Position numbers and translations under genes: made by a program. Below the pieces are notes generated by a model. It did not search any database, had not been told where the DNA came from, and was given only the letters and a program-made list of their open reading frames with translations. Shown here in pieces: positions 1 to 8,618 of a stretch of DNA of 35,753 nt. The DNA lies in contig CAKPEJ010000013.1 in assembly GCA_934149325.1 (NCBI GenBank), positions 1 to 35,753 on the forward strand, written 5' to 3'. Source of the stretch: an uncultured Bacilli bacterium. Its GTDB lineage: Bacteria > Bacillota_I > Bacilli_A > RF39 > UBA660. Position 1 is the first letter of the stretch. Each line of letters opens with the position of its first letter.

Positions 1-111
1 ATTTTCTTCAGCTTTAACATTTATATTTTTATTAACTAGAAAAAGTGTTAGTGAAATTACTAACATTATAAATATAAAACTAATTTTTTTACCTAATTTA
101 TTTAGTTTCAT
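1..111 (-). CDS. Secreted or membrane-anchored protein, N-terminal fragment (cut by window edge)
   Basis: Only the first 37 codons lie in the window; the gene runs off the left edge. The start is ATG at 111–109, behind a good ribosome binding site (GGAGAAGGG). A basic start (MKLNKLGKK) is followed by a hydrophobic core of about 17 residues and a plausible signal-peptidase site after VKA, near residue 34. It is therefore probably exported. The mature part is outside the window, so no function can be given. Confidence 0.7.
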   Translation of the reverse strand, partial: MKLNKLGKKISFIFIMLVISLTLFLVNKNINVKAEEN

Positions 112-146
112 ATTACCCTTCTCCTATAGTTCATTATTACATGATA

Positions 147-176
147 ATTATACCATTTTTTATATGACAAAATCAA
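147..176 (-). promoter_or_regulatory. SigA-type promoter of the truncated secreted protein
   Basis: On the minus strand a TATAAT box (152–147) is preceded by TGG, giving an extended -10, with a weaker TTGATT 18 bp upstream (176–171). It lies about 36 bp before the start codon at 111. The rest of the 112–333 gap is AT-rich and I see no gene in it. Confidence 0.6.
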
Positions 177-333
177 TAGTTTTTCTTTATTTTATAAAGG
201 AATTTTAGTAAAAGTTAAATATCATTTTATTTACTGTTTTTTTGTATAATTAAACTTCTTTTTACTATAAAAAATATAAAAATATTTTCTTTATAAAAAA
301 GTTCAAAAAAAGCATAAAAATATCGTTTAAAGT

Positions 334-359
334 AAAAAAAATTTAGAAAAATTCTAAAT
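334..359 (-). terminator. Intrinsic terminator of the U32 gene
   Basis: An 8-bp stem (341–348 with 352–359, ATTTAGAA/TTCTAAAT) has a 3-nt loop and is followed on the minus strand by a run of seven T. The stem overlaps the stop codon of the U32 gene at 354–356. Confidence 0.85.
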
Positions 360-2582
360 ATTTTTTATTTTATCAATTATTTGTTTTATTTCATTATCAT
401 TTTCATCATTTAATATTAATCTAAATGTATTTATACCTATAGATTTTATTTTAGAAATATCATTGATTTTATCAATATTTTTATAATCTAAAATTTTCAT
501 ATAACAATTATTACTCTTTTTAATTATATATTTATTACCATATTTATCTTTTAAATAATATTTGTTTGTTTTACATAGATTACATTTTGTTTTTAAACCA
601 TTACCTAAATATGTGTTTATTAGACAATATTTACTAATCATTACTTCTGGTTTTCCATATACTACAACCTCTAAATTTGGTCTAACATTATAGTTTTTTA
701 CATATTCTTTATATAATTTTTCAATATCATTTAAATCTATTTCATATGATAAAGTTACTCTTTTTACTCCCATATTATGTAAAAAATTAACAGCATATGA
801 ATTTACAACATTAAAACTTGTATCACTTATAGTATTTTCTTTTATTTTAGATATTTCACCAGTAACATATTCTTTATCTATTTTTACATTTAATGGTTCT
901 ACTCTACTTGATTTATAAATTACCCTATTATTATCTTCATATTTTTTATACATTAAATAATCTTCAACATAACAAATATATTTAGTATTATTTAAAATAT
1001 ATTCTAGTTGTTTTTCATTTTGAATATCAAATACATAATTATTTTCACTAATATATTCTCTTGATGAAAATAAATAATCACTCTTTTCTTTAATTTCTTT
1101 ATTTATTCTTAAATTAGTTATTTCATTAATCATATCTCTTCTTAAATTATTAATTATAGACATAGATATAAAAATATTATCTGGAATATCTATTTTTAAT
1201 TCATTAAAAACATATGGACTATTACCTAATTTATTTAATTTTTCTCTTATTTCAAATTCTGTTGTTGGTTTTGTTTTTGCTTTTGTTACAGAATCATTTA
1301 TTTTAATAGTTTTAGAGTTTTCTTTATCTGTTACTGTAAATATTATTTTATTGTTTTTTACTATAAAATTACCATTTAAAGATACTTTTCTTTTATTTTT
1401 ACTTTCTTTATCTATTTTTTCTACTAATTTAATATCTAAAGTTTTATTAACTTTTACACCATTTTTTATTTTTCTATTACATTCTAATTCTATTATTTCA
1501 TCTTTATTTGCTTTATTTACAAGAAGATTGTTTTTATATATCTTATTTGCAATAAATCCAAGTTCATCATCTATAAGAAATCTTATTCCATCACCTTGAT
1601 TTAATTCATTATTTAGTTTTATTTTTACTCTATTTCTATTATAGTTAATAACTTCACCTATATTATATCCCATATGATTAGGTCTAAATCCATTTACAAT
1701 TTCTTTTCCTTTTTTATTATAAATATTACCTAATGTATAACCTCTATTAAACATTTTAAACATATCATTTTTTTCATTTTCAAAAACTTTAAAATCAATA
1801 GAATTTCTATAACATTTTGTTACCACACCTACATATTCTTTTGATTTCATTCTACCTTCTATCTTAAAACTATCAATACCTAATGAAATTAATTCATTTA
1901 ATTTATCTATAAGACACAAATCCTTCATACTAAGTAAATATTTATCATCTAGTTCTATTTCTTTATCATTTTCATAAAAAGAATATTTTTGTCTACATAT
2001 TCCAGCACATTCACCTCTATTTCCACTTCTTTTACCTACCATATAACTCATAAGGCATTGTCCTGAACATGATACACATAATGCACCATGAATAAATACT
2101 TCTAATTCTATATCTACTTCTTTTTTCATTTGTTTTATAGTTTCAATACTTGTTTCACGTGCTAAAACAACTCTTTTAAAACCAAGTTCTTTCATTTTTT
2201 TTAATTCATCTACCGTATGAATATTCATTTGTGTTGATGAATGAAGTTCTAAATTTGGAAATTTTTGCCTTATTAAATCAATCATTCCATAATCTTGAAT
2301 AATAACTGCATCAACACCATTTTCATATATAAATTCTATATATTTTAAAAATTCTTCTACCTCACTATCATATACTATTGTATTTATAGTTATATATATT
2401 TTTACTCCATATAAATGGCAATAATTTATTGCTTCTACCAATTCTTCATTATCAAAATTATTTGAAAATGCCCTTGCTCCAAATTTTTTACCACCAACAT
2501 ATACTGCATCACATCCATTTTGAACAGCCATTTTTAATGCATCAAAATTTCCAGCTGGAGATAACAGCTCTACTTTTTTCAT
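354..2582 (-). CDS. Peptidase U32 family protein, likely RNA hydroxylase type (RlhA/TrhP-like)
   Basis: A 742-aa protein from ATG at 2582; a GTG nine bases upstream has no ribosome binding site. The N-terminal half reads as the U32 barrel (ELLSPAGNFDALKMAV…) and contains the U32 signature EVFIHGALCVSCSGQCLMS near residues 162–180. A second Cys pair follows in GECAGICRQKYSF. Members of this family bind an Fe-S cluster through such cysteines and, in the RlhA and TrhP groups, add a hydroxyl group to 23S rRNA or tRNA U34 using prephenate. The C-terminal half resembles the DUF3656 extension of RlhA and ends with a Cys-rich segment (TKCNLCKT). The length fits the long RlhA-like form better than the short TrhP form, but the RNA target is inferred. 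It is probably cotranscribed with the gene at 2634–3479. Confidence 0.85.
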   Translation of the reverse strand: MKKVELLSPAGNFDALKMAVQNGCDAVYVGGKKFGARAFSNNFDNEELVEAINYCHLYGVKIYITINTIVYDSEVEEFLKYIEFIYENGVDAVIIQDYGMIDLIRQKFPNLELHSSTQMNIHTVDELKKMKELGFKRVVLARETSIETIKQMKKEVDIELEVFIHGALCVSCSGQCLMSYMVGKRSGNRGECAGICRQKYSFYENDKEIELDDKYLLSMKDLCLIDKLNELISLGIDSFKIEGRMKSKEYVGVVTKCYRNSIDFKVFENEKNDMFKMFNRGYTLGNIYNKKGKEIVNGFRPNHMGYNIGEVINYNRNRVKIKLNNELNQGDGIRFLIDDELGFIANKIYKNNLLVNKANKDEIIELECNRKIKNGVKVNKTLDIKLVEKIDKESKNKRKVSLNGNFIVKNNKIIFTVTDKENSKTIKINDSVTKAKTKPTTEFEIREKLNKLGNSPYVFNELKIDIPDNIFISMSIINNLRRDMINEITNLRINKEIKEKSDYLFSSREYISENNYVFDIQNEKQLEYILNNTKYICYVEDYLMYKKYEDNNRVIYKSSRVEPLNVKIDKEYVTGEISKIKENTISDTSFNVVNSYAVNFLHNMGVKRVTLSYEIDLNDIEKLYKEYVKNYNVRPNLEVVVYGKPEVMISKYCLINTYLGNGLKTKCNLCKTNKYYLKDKYGNKYIIKKSNNCYMKILDYKNIDKINDISKIKSIGINTFRLILNDENDNEIKQIIDKIKNI

Positions 2583-2633
2583 ATTTACCACTTCACTTTT
2601 AAATTATTATATCATAACAATAAAAAAAATAGT

Positions 2634-3479
2634 TTAATATTTACAACTATTTCTTTCGTTTAATAATTTATCAAGATTAACTATATCATAACCTTTTGAT
2701 AATATGTAATTTATAGACATTTTTATTTTTGATACATCATCTATATCAGATATTGTAATAATATTACCATTTGATAAATTTTCTTTCATTTCTAACACAT
2801 TATCACTAGTATAGTATTTAGTTTTTATAATGTTCATATCATAATTATTACAAGAATTTAATATTTCATCATCTTTTTTATCAGTTATGCAATAATTTGA
2901 ATTATTATTTGATATTGTTTCTATTAAATTATTATCATAAATTATATATTTATCTATATAATCTCCATTTCTTCCATAATTGTAAATGTTACCATATGAT
3001 GAAATACTTTTTATGTAATCTAAATTTTCTTCTAAAAAATTTCCATCAACAAAGAAGTTAATTTTTATCTTTTTATCTTTAATAAAGCTAAGCATATTCT
3101 CATCTATTTTTTTTAATACTAAAAAATTTATAGAAACTTTTCTTTCTTTTTTATTACCATTTATTATGTATTTATTTTTAGGTGTATTTTTATTTTTTAT
3201 TTCTTTCATAACAAGTAAATTTTCATCAAATTGACCATTTTGCTTCATTTTACTATAACTTTCATCCTTATCTATTTCACATCCGTTTATGCCTGAAACA
3301 TATTCATCTTTATCTATTATTGGTTCAACTAAATTTACAGTAAAATCATCTTTAGCACTGTTTATTTTTAACATTATAGGATCATTATTACGCGCTATTT
3401 TTATTGCTTTTTCAGTATAAAAAAAGCTAAAACCGGCAGCAATTACTAAAAAAAGCACAGAAGTTATTTTTTTTATCAT
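2634..3479 (-). CDS. Membrane-anchored protein with a degenerate polysaccharide-deacetylase-like fold
   Basis: A 281-aa protein from ATG at 3479, with AGGTGAT upstream; a GTG nine bases earlier lies inside that ribosome binding site. One hydrophobic N-terminal segment (about residues 5–22) suggests export and anchoring. Residues 1–110 are unrecognised. The C-terminal part follows the order of a NodB/CDA1 deacetylase: a strand (KVSINFLVL), a helix, IKINFFVDGNFLEENLDYIK, YGNIYNYGRNGD, then GNIITISDIDD and SKGYDIVNLDKLL. These match family stretches such as 'KATFFVTGN' and 'GHEIGNH'. The catalytic TFDD and HxxxH motifs are missing (NFLV and NYGRNGD in their place), so it is probably not an active deacetylase. 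The fold call is by eye. The U32 gene lies 51 bp downstream. Confidence 0.55.
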   Translation of the reverse strand: MIKKITSVLFLVIAAGFSFFYTEKAIKIARNNDPIMLKINSAKDDFTVNLVEPIIDKDEYVSGINGCEIDKDESYSKMKQNGQFDENLLVMKEIKNKNTPKNKYIINGNKKERKVSINFLVLKKIDENMLSFIKDKKIKINFFVDGNFLEENLDYIKSISSYGNIYNYGRNGDYIDKYIIYDNNLIETISNNNSNYCITDKKDDEILNSCNNYDMNIIKTKYYTSDNVLEMKENLSNGNIITISDIDDVSKIKMSINYILSKGYDIVNLDKLLNERNSCKY

Positions 3480-3503
3480 TGAAATCACCTATTAAAATAT
3501 ATG

Positions 3504-3536
3504 AAAAAAAATAGAAAATGATTACACACTTTCTAT
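3504..3536 (-). terminator. Intrinsic terminator of the ezrA operon
   Basis: A 7-bp stem (ATAGAAA 3511–3517 with TTTCTAT 3530–3536) is followed on the minus strand by at least seven T at 3510–3504. It contains the stop codon of the upstream gene (3533–3535). Confidence 0.75.
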
Positions 3537-4036
3537 TTTGATAATTCATTTGATTTTTGATTTTCATATTCTTTTTTTAATTCTTCTACTAAATCAATTT
3601 TATCACCTTGTTCAAATTCATTATTATAATAACAATCATATTTTGCAATTGCCATATCTAAAATTGAATCTGATAAATCATTTTCTTCGCAGTATTTTTC
3701 TATTCTATCTTGTACTGATGATTCTACTCCAAGAACACAATAAGTTTCTTTATGTTTATCAGAATCAATTACATATTCACCATCTACTTGGTATCCACCA
3801 TGTGCCTTTGTTTCAACTTCAAGATTTTTTACCGCTTTTACTTTTTTTGAATATTCACTTGTCATATGATTATATATTGATGAACCTACAAGTGATGTTA
3901 ATCCACCTGCTACAAAACATGTTACTCCTACTATTTTAGTTAATTTCTTCATTTTTAATTCATATTTTTTTCTGATTTTTCTTTCAATACTATTTTTATA
4001 ATTATTTTCCTCTGTTGGTTTTATATATTCTTCCAT
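3533..4036 (-). CDS. Single-pass membrane protein of unknown function, downstream of ezrA
   Basis: A 167-aa protein starting at ATG 4036 behind GGGAG. It begins with a charged cytoplasmic stretch of about 30 residues (EEYIKPTEEN… RKIRKKYELKMKK). One hydrophobic segment follows (about 33–53, VGVTCFVAGGLTSLVGSSIY), then a mostly acidic C-terminal domain with two Cys and an EQGDKIDLVEELKKEY end. I do not recognise the family. The gap to ezrA is 11 bp, so the two are very likely cotranscribed and the protein may act at the membrane with EzrA, which is inference from position only. Confidence 0.75.
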   Translation of the reverse strand: MEEYIKPTEENNYKNSIERKIRKKYELKMKKLTKIVGVTCFVAGGLTSLVGSSIYNHMTSEYSKKVKAVKNLEVETKAHGGYQVDGEYVIDSDKHKETYCVLGVESSVQDRIEKYCEENDLSDSILDMAIAKYDCYYNNEFEQGDKIDLVEELKKEYENQKSNELSK

Positions 4037-4047
4037 TTTAAAACTCC

Positions 4048-5769
4048 CTACCCTTCATTTTTGTCTTCATAAGCAGACAATATCTTATTATGTATTCCTG
4101 GTTCAACATAATCAATTGCATTCATTGTTATTTCAAGTGCCTTTTTATATGATCCTTTATTAAATAATTTTTCTGCTAAATTAAGACCTTCATTTACCTG
4201 TTCTTTAGTAGAACGATATCTATTACCATAAACAATTGTTTCTTCAAGCATTACAATAGTTTTAATCAAATTATTAGTTGTATTATAAACTTTGAATACT
4301 AAATCCCTTGCTGTATCAACTCTTATATTTAAAACATCTATATTTATTGGTTTTTTAGCAAGTTCTTTTTGTATTTCCCTAATAGCTTCACTTGCATCTT
4401 TTAATTCCACAAAATAATTATCTGGCACAACAGGTATATTATATAATCTAATACGATTTCTAGCTTTTTTAAGCAAACTTTTTATTGAATCCAATTGCTC
4501 ACGTGCTCTCTTTTCATCATCTTTCATACTACCAATTGTTTTTAAATCATAACTTAATGTTTCATCAAGTTTTGAAACTTTTATAATAAGTATGTCTAAT
4601 TCTTTATTCATTCTTGAGTATGGAAATGAATGATTTTTATTGCAATCAAGTAAGTTATTATAACTGTTTTTTATATTTTCTACCTCTTTATTTATTATAT
4701 TAAGTCTTTCAATATCTTCTTTTGATAAATTATATGAAGTTTCAAGTTCACCTAATTGTGACATAAGTCCTGTTATAATTTTATTTGTTCTAACAAGTTT
4801 AGCTTTAAATGATTTCATATTTGAATCAAAAATTCTTTTAGCAGATTTTTCTCTTTCAAAATCATTATATAAAGAATCATAGTAATTTATAATTGTTTTA
4901 AGTTCAAATATTACATCTTCTAAATTTAACACCTTTACTCTATCTAATATATCACTAATTTTCTTTTTAGTTTCTTCAATATTATATTCTACATTTAGAT
5001 AATCAAGTTGATACATTTCTCTTGTCATTTTTATATATATTTCTGATATATCTTCTATCTTACTTGGAACAAGTTCATTACACATAATAAGTATTGCTGG
5101 AACTTCTTTTATGACATATTCAATATGATCAACCATTTCAGTGATACCTTTTACAATATAATTTATCTCATCATAATCTTTTTTTTCCATAACAACTTCA
5201 AATTCTTGAAAACGTTTTTCTATATTTTCAAATTGAAGTTCTATTTGTTCACCTACAGCACCATATTCAGGTTTTGTTTTTTCATAAGTTTGTTTTAAAG
5301 AACGATACTTTGTTTTTAATTTTATTATTTGATTTCTGTTTTTTTCTTCACTTAGTGTTATTTCTTTTATTTCATTTAATAATTTATTAGTTTTTTCTCT
5401 AAGTTTATAAATTCTAAGTTCTATTTCAGCAAGCAATGGTCTTAAGCTTTTATAATCTTTTGCCTCCGCAAAATTATCTGCATCAAGCAACATGTCTGTT
5501 ATTTCGGGCATATACTTATTTCTTATATCATCAAACTTAGCTTGCCAGTTTTCATATTTATATTTTAACTTTTCATCTTTTACTAATGCTTCTACTTTTG
5601 ATAATTCATTTAATATTGGAGCGCTTAAAACTAAGTTTTTTTCTTTTTCAAGTTCTGATATTTTTTTAGTAATTTTTTTGTTTTGCTTAATGTTTTTCAG
5701 AACAAAAACAATAATTAAAATAATTATAACCACAATATATATAGTAGTAATTAATAACTTTGTTCCCAT
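4048..5769 (-). CDS. ezrA: Septation ring formation regulator EzrA
   Basis: A 573-aa protein with one N-terminal membrane helix (about residues 4–24) and then an almost continuous alpha-helical, coiled-coil cytoplasmic domain. This layout and length match EzrA of Bacilli (about 560 aa). EzrA is a membrane-anchored, spectrin-like protein that binds FtsZ and restricts ring formation to mid-cell. The start is supported by AGGAGAGGTGAAAGA just before ATG. It is divergent from rpsD, a neighbourhood also seen in B. subtilis. EzrA is largely confined to Bacilli, which is the best taxonomic clue in this window. Confidence 0.9.
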   Translation of the reverse strand: MGTKLLITTIYIVVIIILIIVFVLKNIKQNKKITKKISELEKEKNLVLSAPILNELSKVEALVKDEKLKYKYENWQAKFDDIRNKYMPEITDMLLDADNFAEAKDYKSLRPLLAEIELRIYKLREKTNKLLNEIKEITLSEEKNRNQIIKLKTKYRSLKQTYEKTKPEYGAVGEQIELQFENIEKRFQEFEVVMEKKDYDEINYIVKGITEMVDHIEYVIKEVPAILIMCNELVPSKIEDISEIYIKMTREMYQLDYLNVEYNIEETKKKISDILDRVKVLNLEDVIFELKTIINYYDSLYNDFEREKSAKRIFDSNMKSFKAKLVRTNKIITGLMSQLGELETSYNLSKEDIERLNIINKEVENIKNSYNNLLDCNKNHSFPYSRMNKELDILIIKVSKLDETLSYDLKTIGSMKDDEKRAREQLDSIKSLLKKARNRIRLYNIPVVPDNYFVELKDASEAIREIQKELAKKPINIDVLNIRVDTARDLVFKVYNTTNNLIKTIVMLEETIVYGNRYRSTKEQVNEGLNLAEKLFNKGSYKKALEITMNAIDYVEPGIHNKILSAYEDKNEG

Positions 5770-5803
5770 TCTTTCACCTCTCCTATTATTTATATTTTAA
5801 CAC

Positions 5804-5812
5804 AAAATAATA
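5804..5812 (-). promoter_or_regulatory. Candidate extended -10 promoter of ezrA
   Basis: On the minus strand TGTTAAAAT (5812–5804) fits an extended -10 (TGn plus TAAAAT) about 35 bp before the ezrA start. I see no clear -35 box. Confidence 0.4.
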
Positions 5813-5882
5813 CTTTTTTATACTTATTTCTACTTTTTTTATTAATTTTGGCATTTTTATATGTATTTTTATACGTTTTTAA

Positions 5883-5912
5883 TTGACTATTTCCTATATT
5901 TTGTAATATAAT
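5883..5912 (+). promoter_or_regulatory. SigA-type promoter of rpsD
   Basis: TTGACT (5883–5888) and TATAAT (5907–5912) are separated by 18 bp. Transcription would start near 5919, leaving a leader of about 170 nt before rpsD. Confidence 0.8.
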
Positions 5913-5918
5913 TATTAC

Positions 5919-6089
5919 TGCAAACATTTTGTAGCAGTTTTTTGAAACGTATAATGTGTTTCTTAACGTTTAGTATTATTAGTATTATGCCTTTTTGAAA
6001 GCTACGCATAAGAAAATATTAAAAGTAACACCCTATAGTTGGCAAAAACATACTTAAGGTTTGAAAATCTAGTAAAGGAGGAAAAGAAA
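5919..6089 (+). promoter_or_regulatory. rpsD leader, candidate S4 autoregulatory element with pseudoknot
   Basis: The leader can form GTAGC (5931–5935) with GCTAC (6001–6005), and TTATGC (5985–5990) with GCATAA (6006–6011). The second helix starts inside the loop of the first and closes outside it, which is a pseudoknot. An inner hairpin GAAAC/GTTTC (5944–5948/5958–5962) competes with AAACGT/ACGTTT (5945–5950/6066-equivalent at 5966–5971). In B. subtilis, rpsD is repressed by its own product through a structured leader. That this leader works the same way is inference. The S4 ribosome binding site AAAGGAGG follows at 6075–6082. Confidence 0.6.
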
Positions 6090-6692
6090 ATGTCAAGATA
6101 TACTGGTCCAGCATATAAAAGAAGTCGTAGAGTTGGTTTTTCAACATTAGAAAATGGTAAAGATTTAGCTAAAAGACCTTATAAACCTGGTGTTCATGGA
6201 CAAGATAGAAAAGGAAAAGCTTCTAACTATTCTGTTCAATTGAATGAAAAACAAAAAGTTAAATTCATGTATGGTTTATCAGAAAAACAATTCAGATCTT
6301 TATTTAGTAGAGCTGGTAAAATGGAAGGTATTCATGGTGAAAACTTCTTAAAATTACTTGAAAGTCGTTTAGATAATGTTGTTTATCGTATGGGACTTGC
6401 TACTACAAGAAGAGGAGCTAGACAAATCGTTAACCATGGTCATATTTTAGTAAATGGAAAAAAAGTTGATATTCCATCTTATAGTGTTAAACCTGGTGAT
6501 GTTATTAGTGTTAAAGAATCTTCTAAAGAACATAAAGCAATCAAAAATAGTTTAGAATCTATCAATAAAACAGTTGATTTTGTTACATTTGATAAAAATA
6601 AACTTGAAGGTTCTTATGTTAGATATCCTGAAAGAAGTGAACTTAATGCTGATATAAACGAAGCATTAATCGTTGAATTTTATAGTAGATAA
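6090..6692 (+). CDS. rpsD: 30S ribosomal protein S4
   Basis: The product is 200 aa, the standard S4 length, starting MSRYTGPAYKRSRR at ATG 6090 behind AAAGGAGG. An in-frame ATG at 6039 would add 17 unrelated residues and lies in the leader, so it is rejected. The N-terminal domain lacks the zinc-binding cysteines of C+ S4 forms. The S4 RNA-binding domain is at about residues 90–150 (ESRLDNVVYRMGLATTRRGARQ, HGHILVNGKKVDIPSY). S4 binds 16S rRNA early in 30S assembly. The gene is monocistronic, with its own promoter, leader and terminator. Confidence 0.98.
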   Translation: MSRYTGPAYKRSRRVGFSTLENGKDLAKRPYKPGVHGQDRKGKASNYSVQLNEKQKVKFMYGLSEKQFRSLFSRAGKMEGIHGENFLKLLESRLDNVVYRMGLATTRRGARQIVNHGHILVNGKKVDIPSYSVKPGDVISVKESSKEHKAIKNSLESINKTVDFVTFDKNKLEGSYVRYPERSELNADINEALIVEFYSR

Positions 6693-6694
6693 TA

Positions 6695-6726
6695 AAAAAA
6701 GCAATCAATTATTTGGTTGCTTTTTT
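6695..6726. terminator. Bidirectional terminator between rpsD and the 126-aa membrane protein
   Basis: A 14-bp stem (6695–6708 with 6713–6726) with one G·U wobble and a TTAT loop is flanked by A and T runs on the two sides. It can therefore end transcription from both directions. The stop codon of the minus-strand gene (6709–6711) sits in the loop. Confidence 0.9.
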
Positions 6727-7089
6727 ATTTAATATATATATGAATAAAGATAAAATTATAATTGTACTTATTGAAATTAAAAAGTTATCTGTATTAATCT
6801 TATTCATTTCTTGACTTTCTTTTTTATCTTCTACATAATGACTATTACATTCTCTATATCTTTCATCATCTACTTCTTTTTTACAAGCATCATCAGTACA
6901 TTCATAAGGAAGTTGATCTAATGCACATATTTCCTTTGAATACACTTCATATGATGAAACCTCTTCCTTATTTACTATTTTAATACCAGTACCAATTGCT
7001 ATTACAATAGAAAATATTAATACTAATACTAATACAGAATTAACTATCTTTAAAACTATATCTTTCTCTTTTGAAAATAACTTTGTCAT
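6709..7089 (-). CDS. Small two-helix membrane protein with Cys-containing loop, unknown function
   Basis: A 126-aa protein from ATG 7089 with GGAGGATT upstream. Hydrophobic segments lie near residues 14–34 and 104–121. The roughly 65-residue loop between them is charged and has four cysteines (CALDQLPYEC, DDACKKE, YRECNSH). If the loop is outside the cell, these could form disulfides, but the topology is not settled. It follows tyrS by 14 bp and probably shares its T-box-controlled transcript. I do not recognise a family. Confidence 0.75.
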   Translation of the reverse strand: MTKLFSKEKDIVLKIVNSVLVLVLIFSIVIAIGTGIKIVNKEEVSSYEVYSKEICALDQLPYECTDDACKKEVDDERYRECNSHYVEDKKESQEMNKINTDNFLISISTIIILSLFIYILNKKATK

Positions 7090-7103
7090 AATAATCCTCC
7101 TAA

Positions 7104-8336
7104 TTATTCAAAAATAACTAAGTAGTATTTTTTCTTTCCCCTTCTTACTACTATATATTTATTATATAATGCTTTTTCTTTATTTACAAGCATATTTAAA
7201 TCTGTTACTCTTTCACCATTTATACTAATAGAACCATTTGTTAAAAATTCCCTTGCTTCTCTTTTACTAGATAGAATATTAGTATTTACAAGCATATCCA
7301 CAATATTTACTTCTTCATTTATAGTTTCTGTTTGCACTCCTGATAATGCATCTTTTAATTCAGATTCTGTTAAATCTTTTATATTTCCACTAAATAAAGC
7401 TTCTGTTATTTTAAGTGCTTTTTCATACTCTTCTTTTCCGTGTAAATCAGTTATAATCTCTTTTGCAAGTGTTTTTTGTGCGATTCTTTTTTCTGGACAT
7501 TCTTTATGTTCATTCATAACTTTCTCTATTTCTTCTTTAGTTAGGAACGTAAATACTTTTAAATATTCCTCAACCTTTTCATCTGCACTATTTATTAAAT
7601 ATTGATATATTTCATAACTTGATGTTTTATTTATATCAAGCCATAATGCATTACCTTCTGACTTTCCAAATTTTTTACCAGTTGAATCAAGTATTAATGG
7701 CATTGTAAATGCATATGCTTTTTTACCTAACTTTTTATTTATTAATTCAATACCAGTAGTTATATTTCCCCATTGATCAGAACCTGCAGCTTGCATAATG
7801 CAATTTTTTTCTTGATATAAATGAACAAAGTCGTTACCTTGAAGTAATGTGTATGTAAATTCAGCAAAAGTTATACCTGTTTCTAATCTTCTATTTATTA
7901 TATCTTTATTAAGCATATAATTTACATTAATATACTTTCCTGTTTCACGTAGAAAATCAAGTATATTCATATCTTTATACCAATCATAATTATTTACTAC
8001 CTCAACATTACCATCAAATATTTTTTCTACTTGTTTTTTTATAGATTCAACATTTTTAAGTACAGTTTCTTTAGAAATAATTTCTCTTTCAGCAGTTGGT
8101 CTTGGATCACCTATCATTCCTGTTGCTCCACCTACTAATAATATTGGATGAAATCCTGCTTTTGCAAGTCTTTTAGCAGTTACTAAACTTGAATAATGTC
8201 CTATATGAAGACTATCAGCAGTTGGATCTGTCCCCCAATAAAAACTTGCATTTTTTTCATTAATAACTTTTTCTAAATCTTCTCCAGCCTCATCTTTTAA
8301 AAGACCTCTCCATTTTAATTCATCATAAAATTTCAT
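7104..8336 (-). CDS. tyrS: Tyrosyl-tRNA synthetase
   Basis: A 410-aa class I synthetase that charges tRNA-Tyr. Visible motifs are the HIGH box in DPTADSLHIGHYSSL, the substrate segment QAAGSDQWGNITTGIEL, the KMSKS equivalent KFGKS, and a C-terminal S4-like RNA-binding domain (SSKREAREFLTNGSISINGERV). The start is ATG 8336 (MKFYDELKWRGLL), preceded by AGGAGGAAAAAGT. A longer in-frame reading to 8396 would run into the T-box terminator and is rejected. Expression is controlled by the T-box upstream. Confidence 0.97.
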   Translation of the reverse strand: MKFYDELKWRGLLKDEAGEDLEKVINEKNASFYWGTDPTADSLHIGHYSSLVTAKRLAKAGFHPILLVGGATGMIGDPRPTAEREIISKETVLKNVESIKKQVEKIFDGNVEVVNNYDWYKDMNILDFLRETGKYINVNYMLNKDIINRRLETGITFAEFTYTLLQGNDFVHLYQEKNCIMQAAGSDQWGNITTGIELINKKLGKKAYAFTMPLILDSTGKKFGKSEGNALWLDINKTSSYEIYQYLINSADEKVEEYLKVFTFLTKEEIEKVMNEHKECPEKRIAQKTLAKEIITDLHGKEEYEKALKITEALFSGNIKDLTESELKDALSGVQTETINEEVNIVDMLVNTNILSSKREAREFLTNGSISINGERVTDLNMLVNKEKALYNKYIVVRRGKKKYYLVIFE

Positions 8337-8344
8337 ACTTTTTC

Positions 8345-8569
8345 CTCCTAATAATAGAAAAAATCTATAAATATAAGGACGCTTTTTTACTAACATTAGC
8401 GCGGTACCACCTTACTTCATAGATTTCTATGCTCTTTATTCATAACGCTGAATAAGCGTGTTAATTCAAAATATTGTAATTTATTAATATCATTTCTAAG
8501 TTTTCACCAACCACCTAGTCTCTAAAAAAATAAATATTAACTATAATTATATTTATCACCATTAACTAT
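8345..8569 (-). promoter_or_regulatory. T-box riboswitch (tyrosine) controlling tyrS
   Basis: The conserved T-box sequence AAGGTGGTACCGCGC is at 8413–8399 on the minus strand. A stem I element with GGTTGGTGAAAAC lies upstream. A specifier codon TAC (Tyr) can be read at 8478–8476, in the expected place 3' of the stem I apical part. The terminator arm 8426–8410 (AAATCTAT…TAAGG) pairs with 8378–8361 and is followed by T residues; this pairing hides the T-box sequence. Uncharged tRNA-Tyr should favour the antiterminator and read-through. The codon matches the downstream gene. Confidence 0.93.
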
Positions 8570-8575
8570 ACTTAT

Positions 8576-8604
8576 ATTTTATTATAAATGAATTAAATAG
8601 TCAA
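8576..8604 (-). promoter_or_regulatory. Promoter of the T-box–tyrS transcript
   Basis: On the minus strand TTGACT (8604–8599) and TAAAAT (8581–8576) are spaced by 17 bp. The predicted transcription start, near 8569, marks the start of the T-box leader. Confidence 0.65.
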
Positions 8605-8618
8605 TTATATTTTTAAAA

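Noticed and set aside
112..333. Search for a gene, RNA or mobile-element remnant in the first intergenic region
   Set aside because: It holds only one promoter and AT-rich sequence with stops in all frames.
6039..6089. 17-residue N-terminal extension of S4
   Set aside because: The extension lies in the leader RNA and has no ribosome binding site, while AAAGGAGG stands before the ATG at 6090 and gives the standard 200-aa S4.
8337..8396. Longer N-terminus of TyrS
   Set aside because: The in-frame extension is the T-box terminator region. The conserved TyrS start and a strong AGGAGG support ATG 8336.
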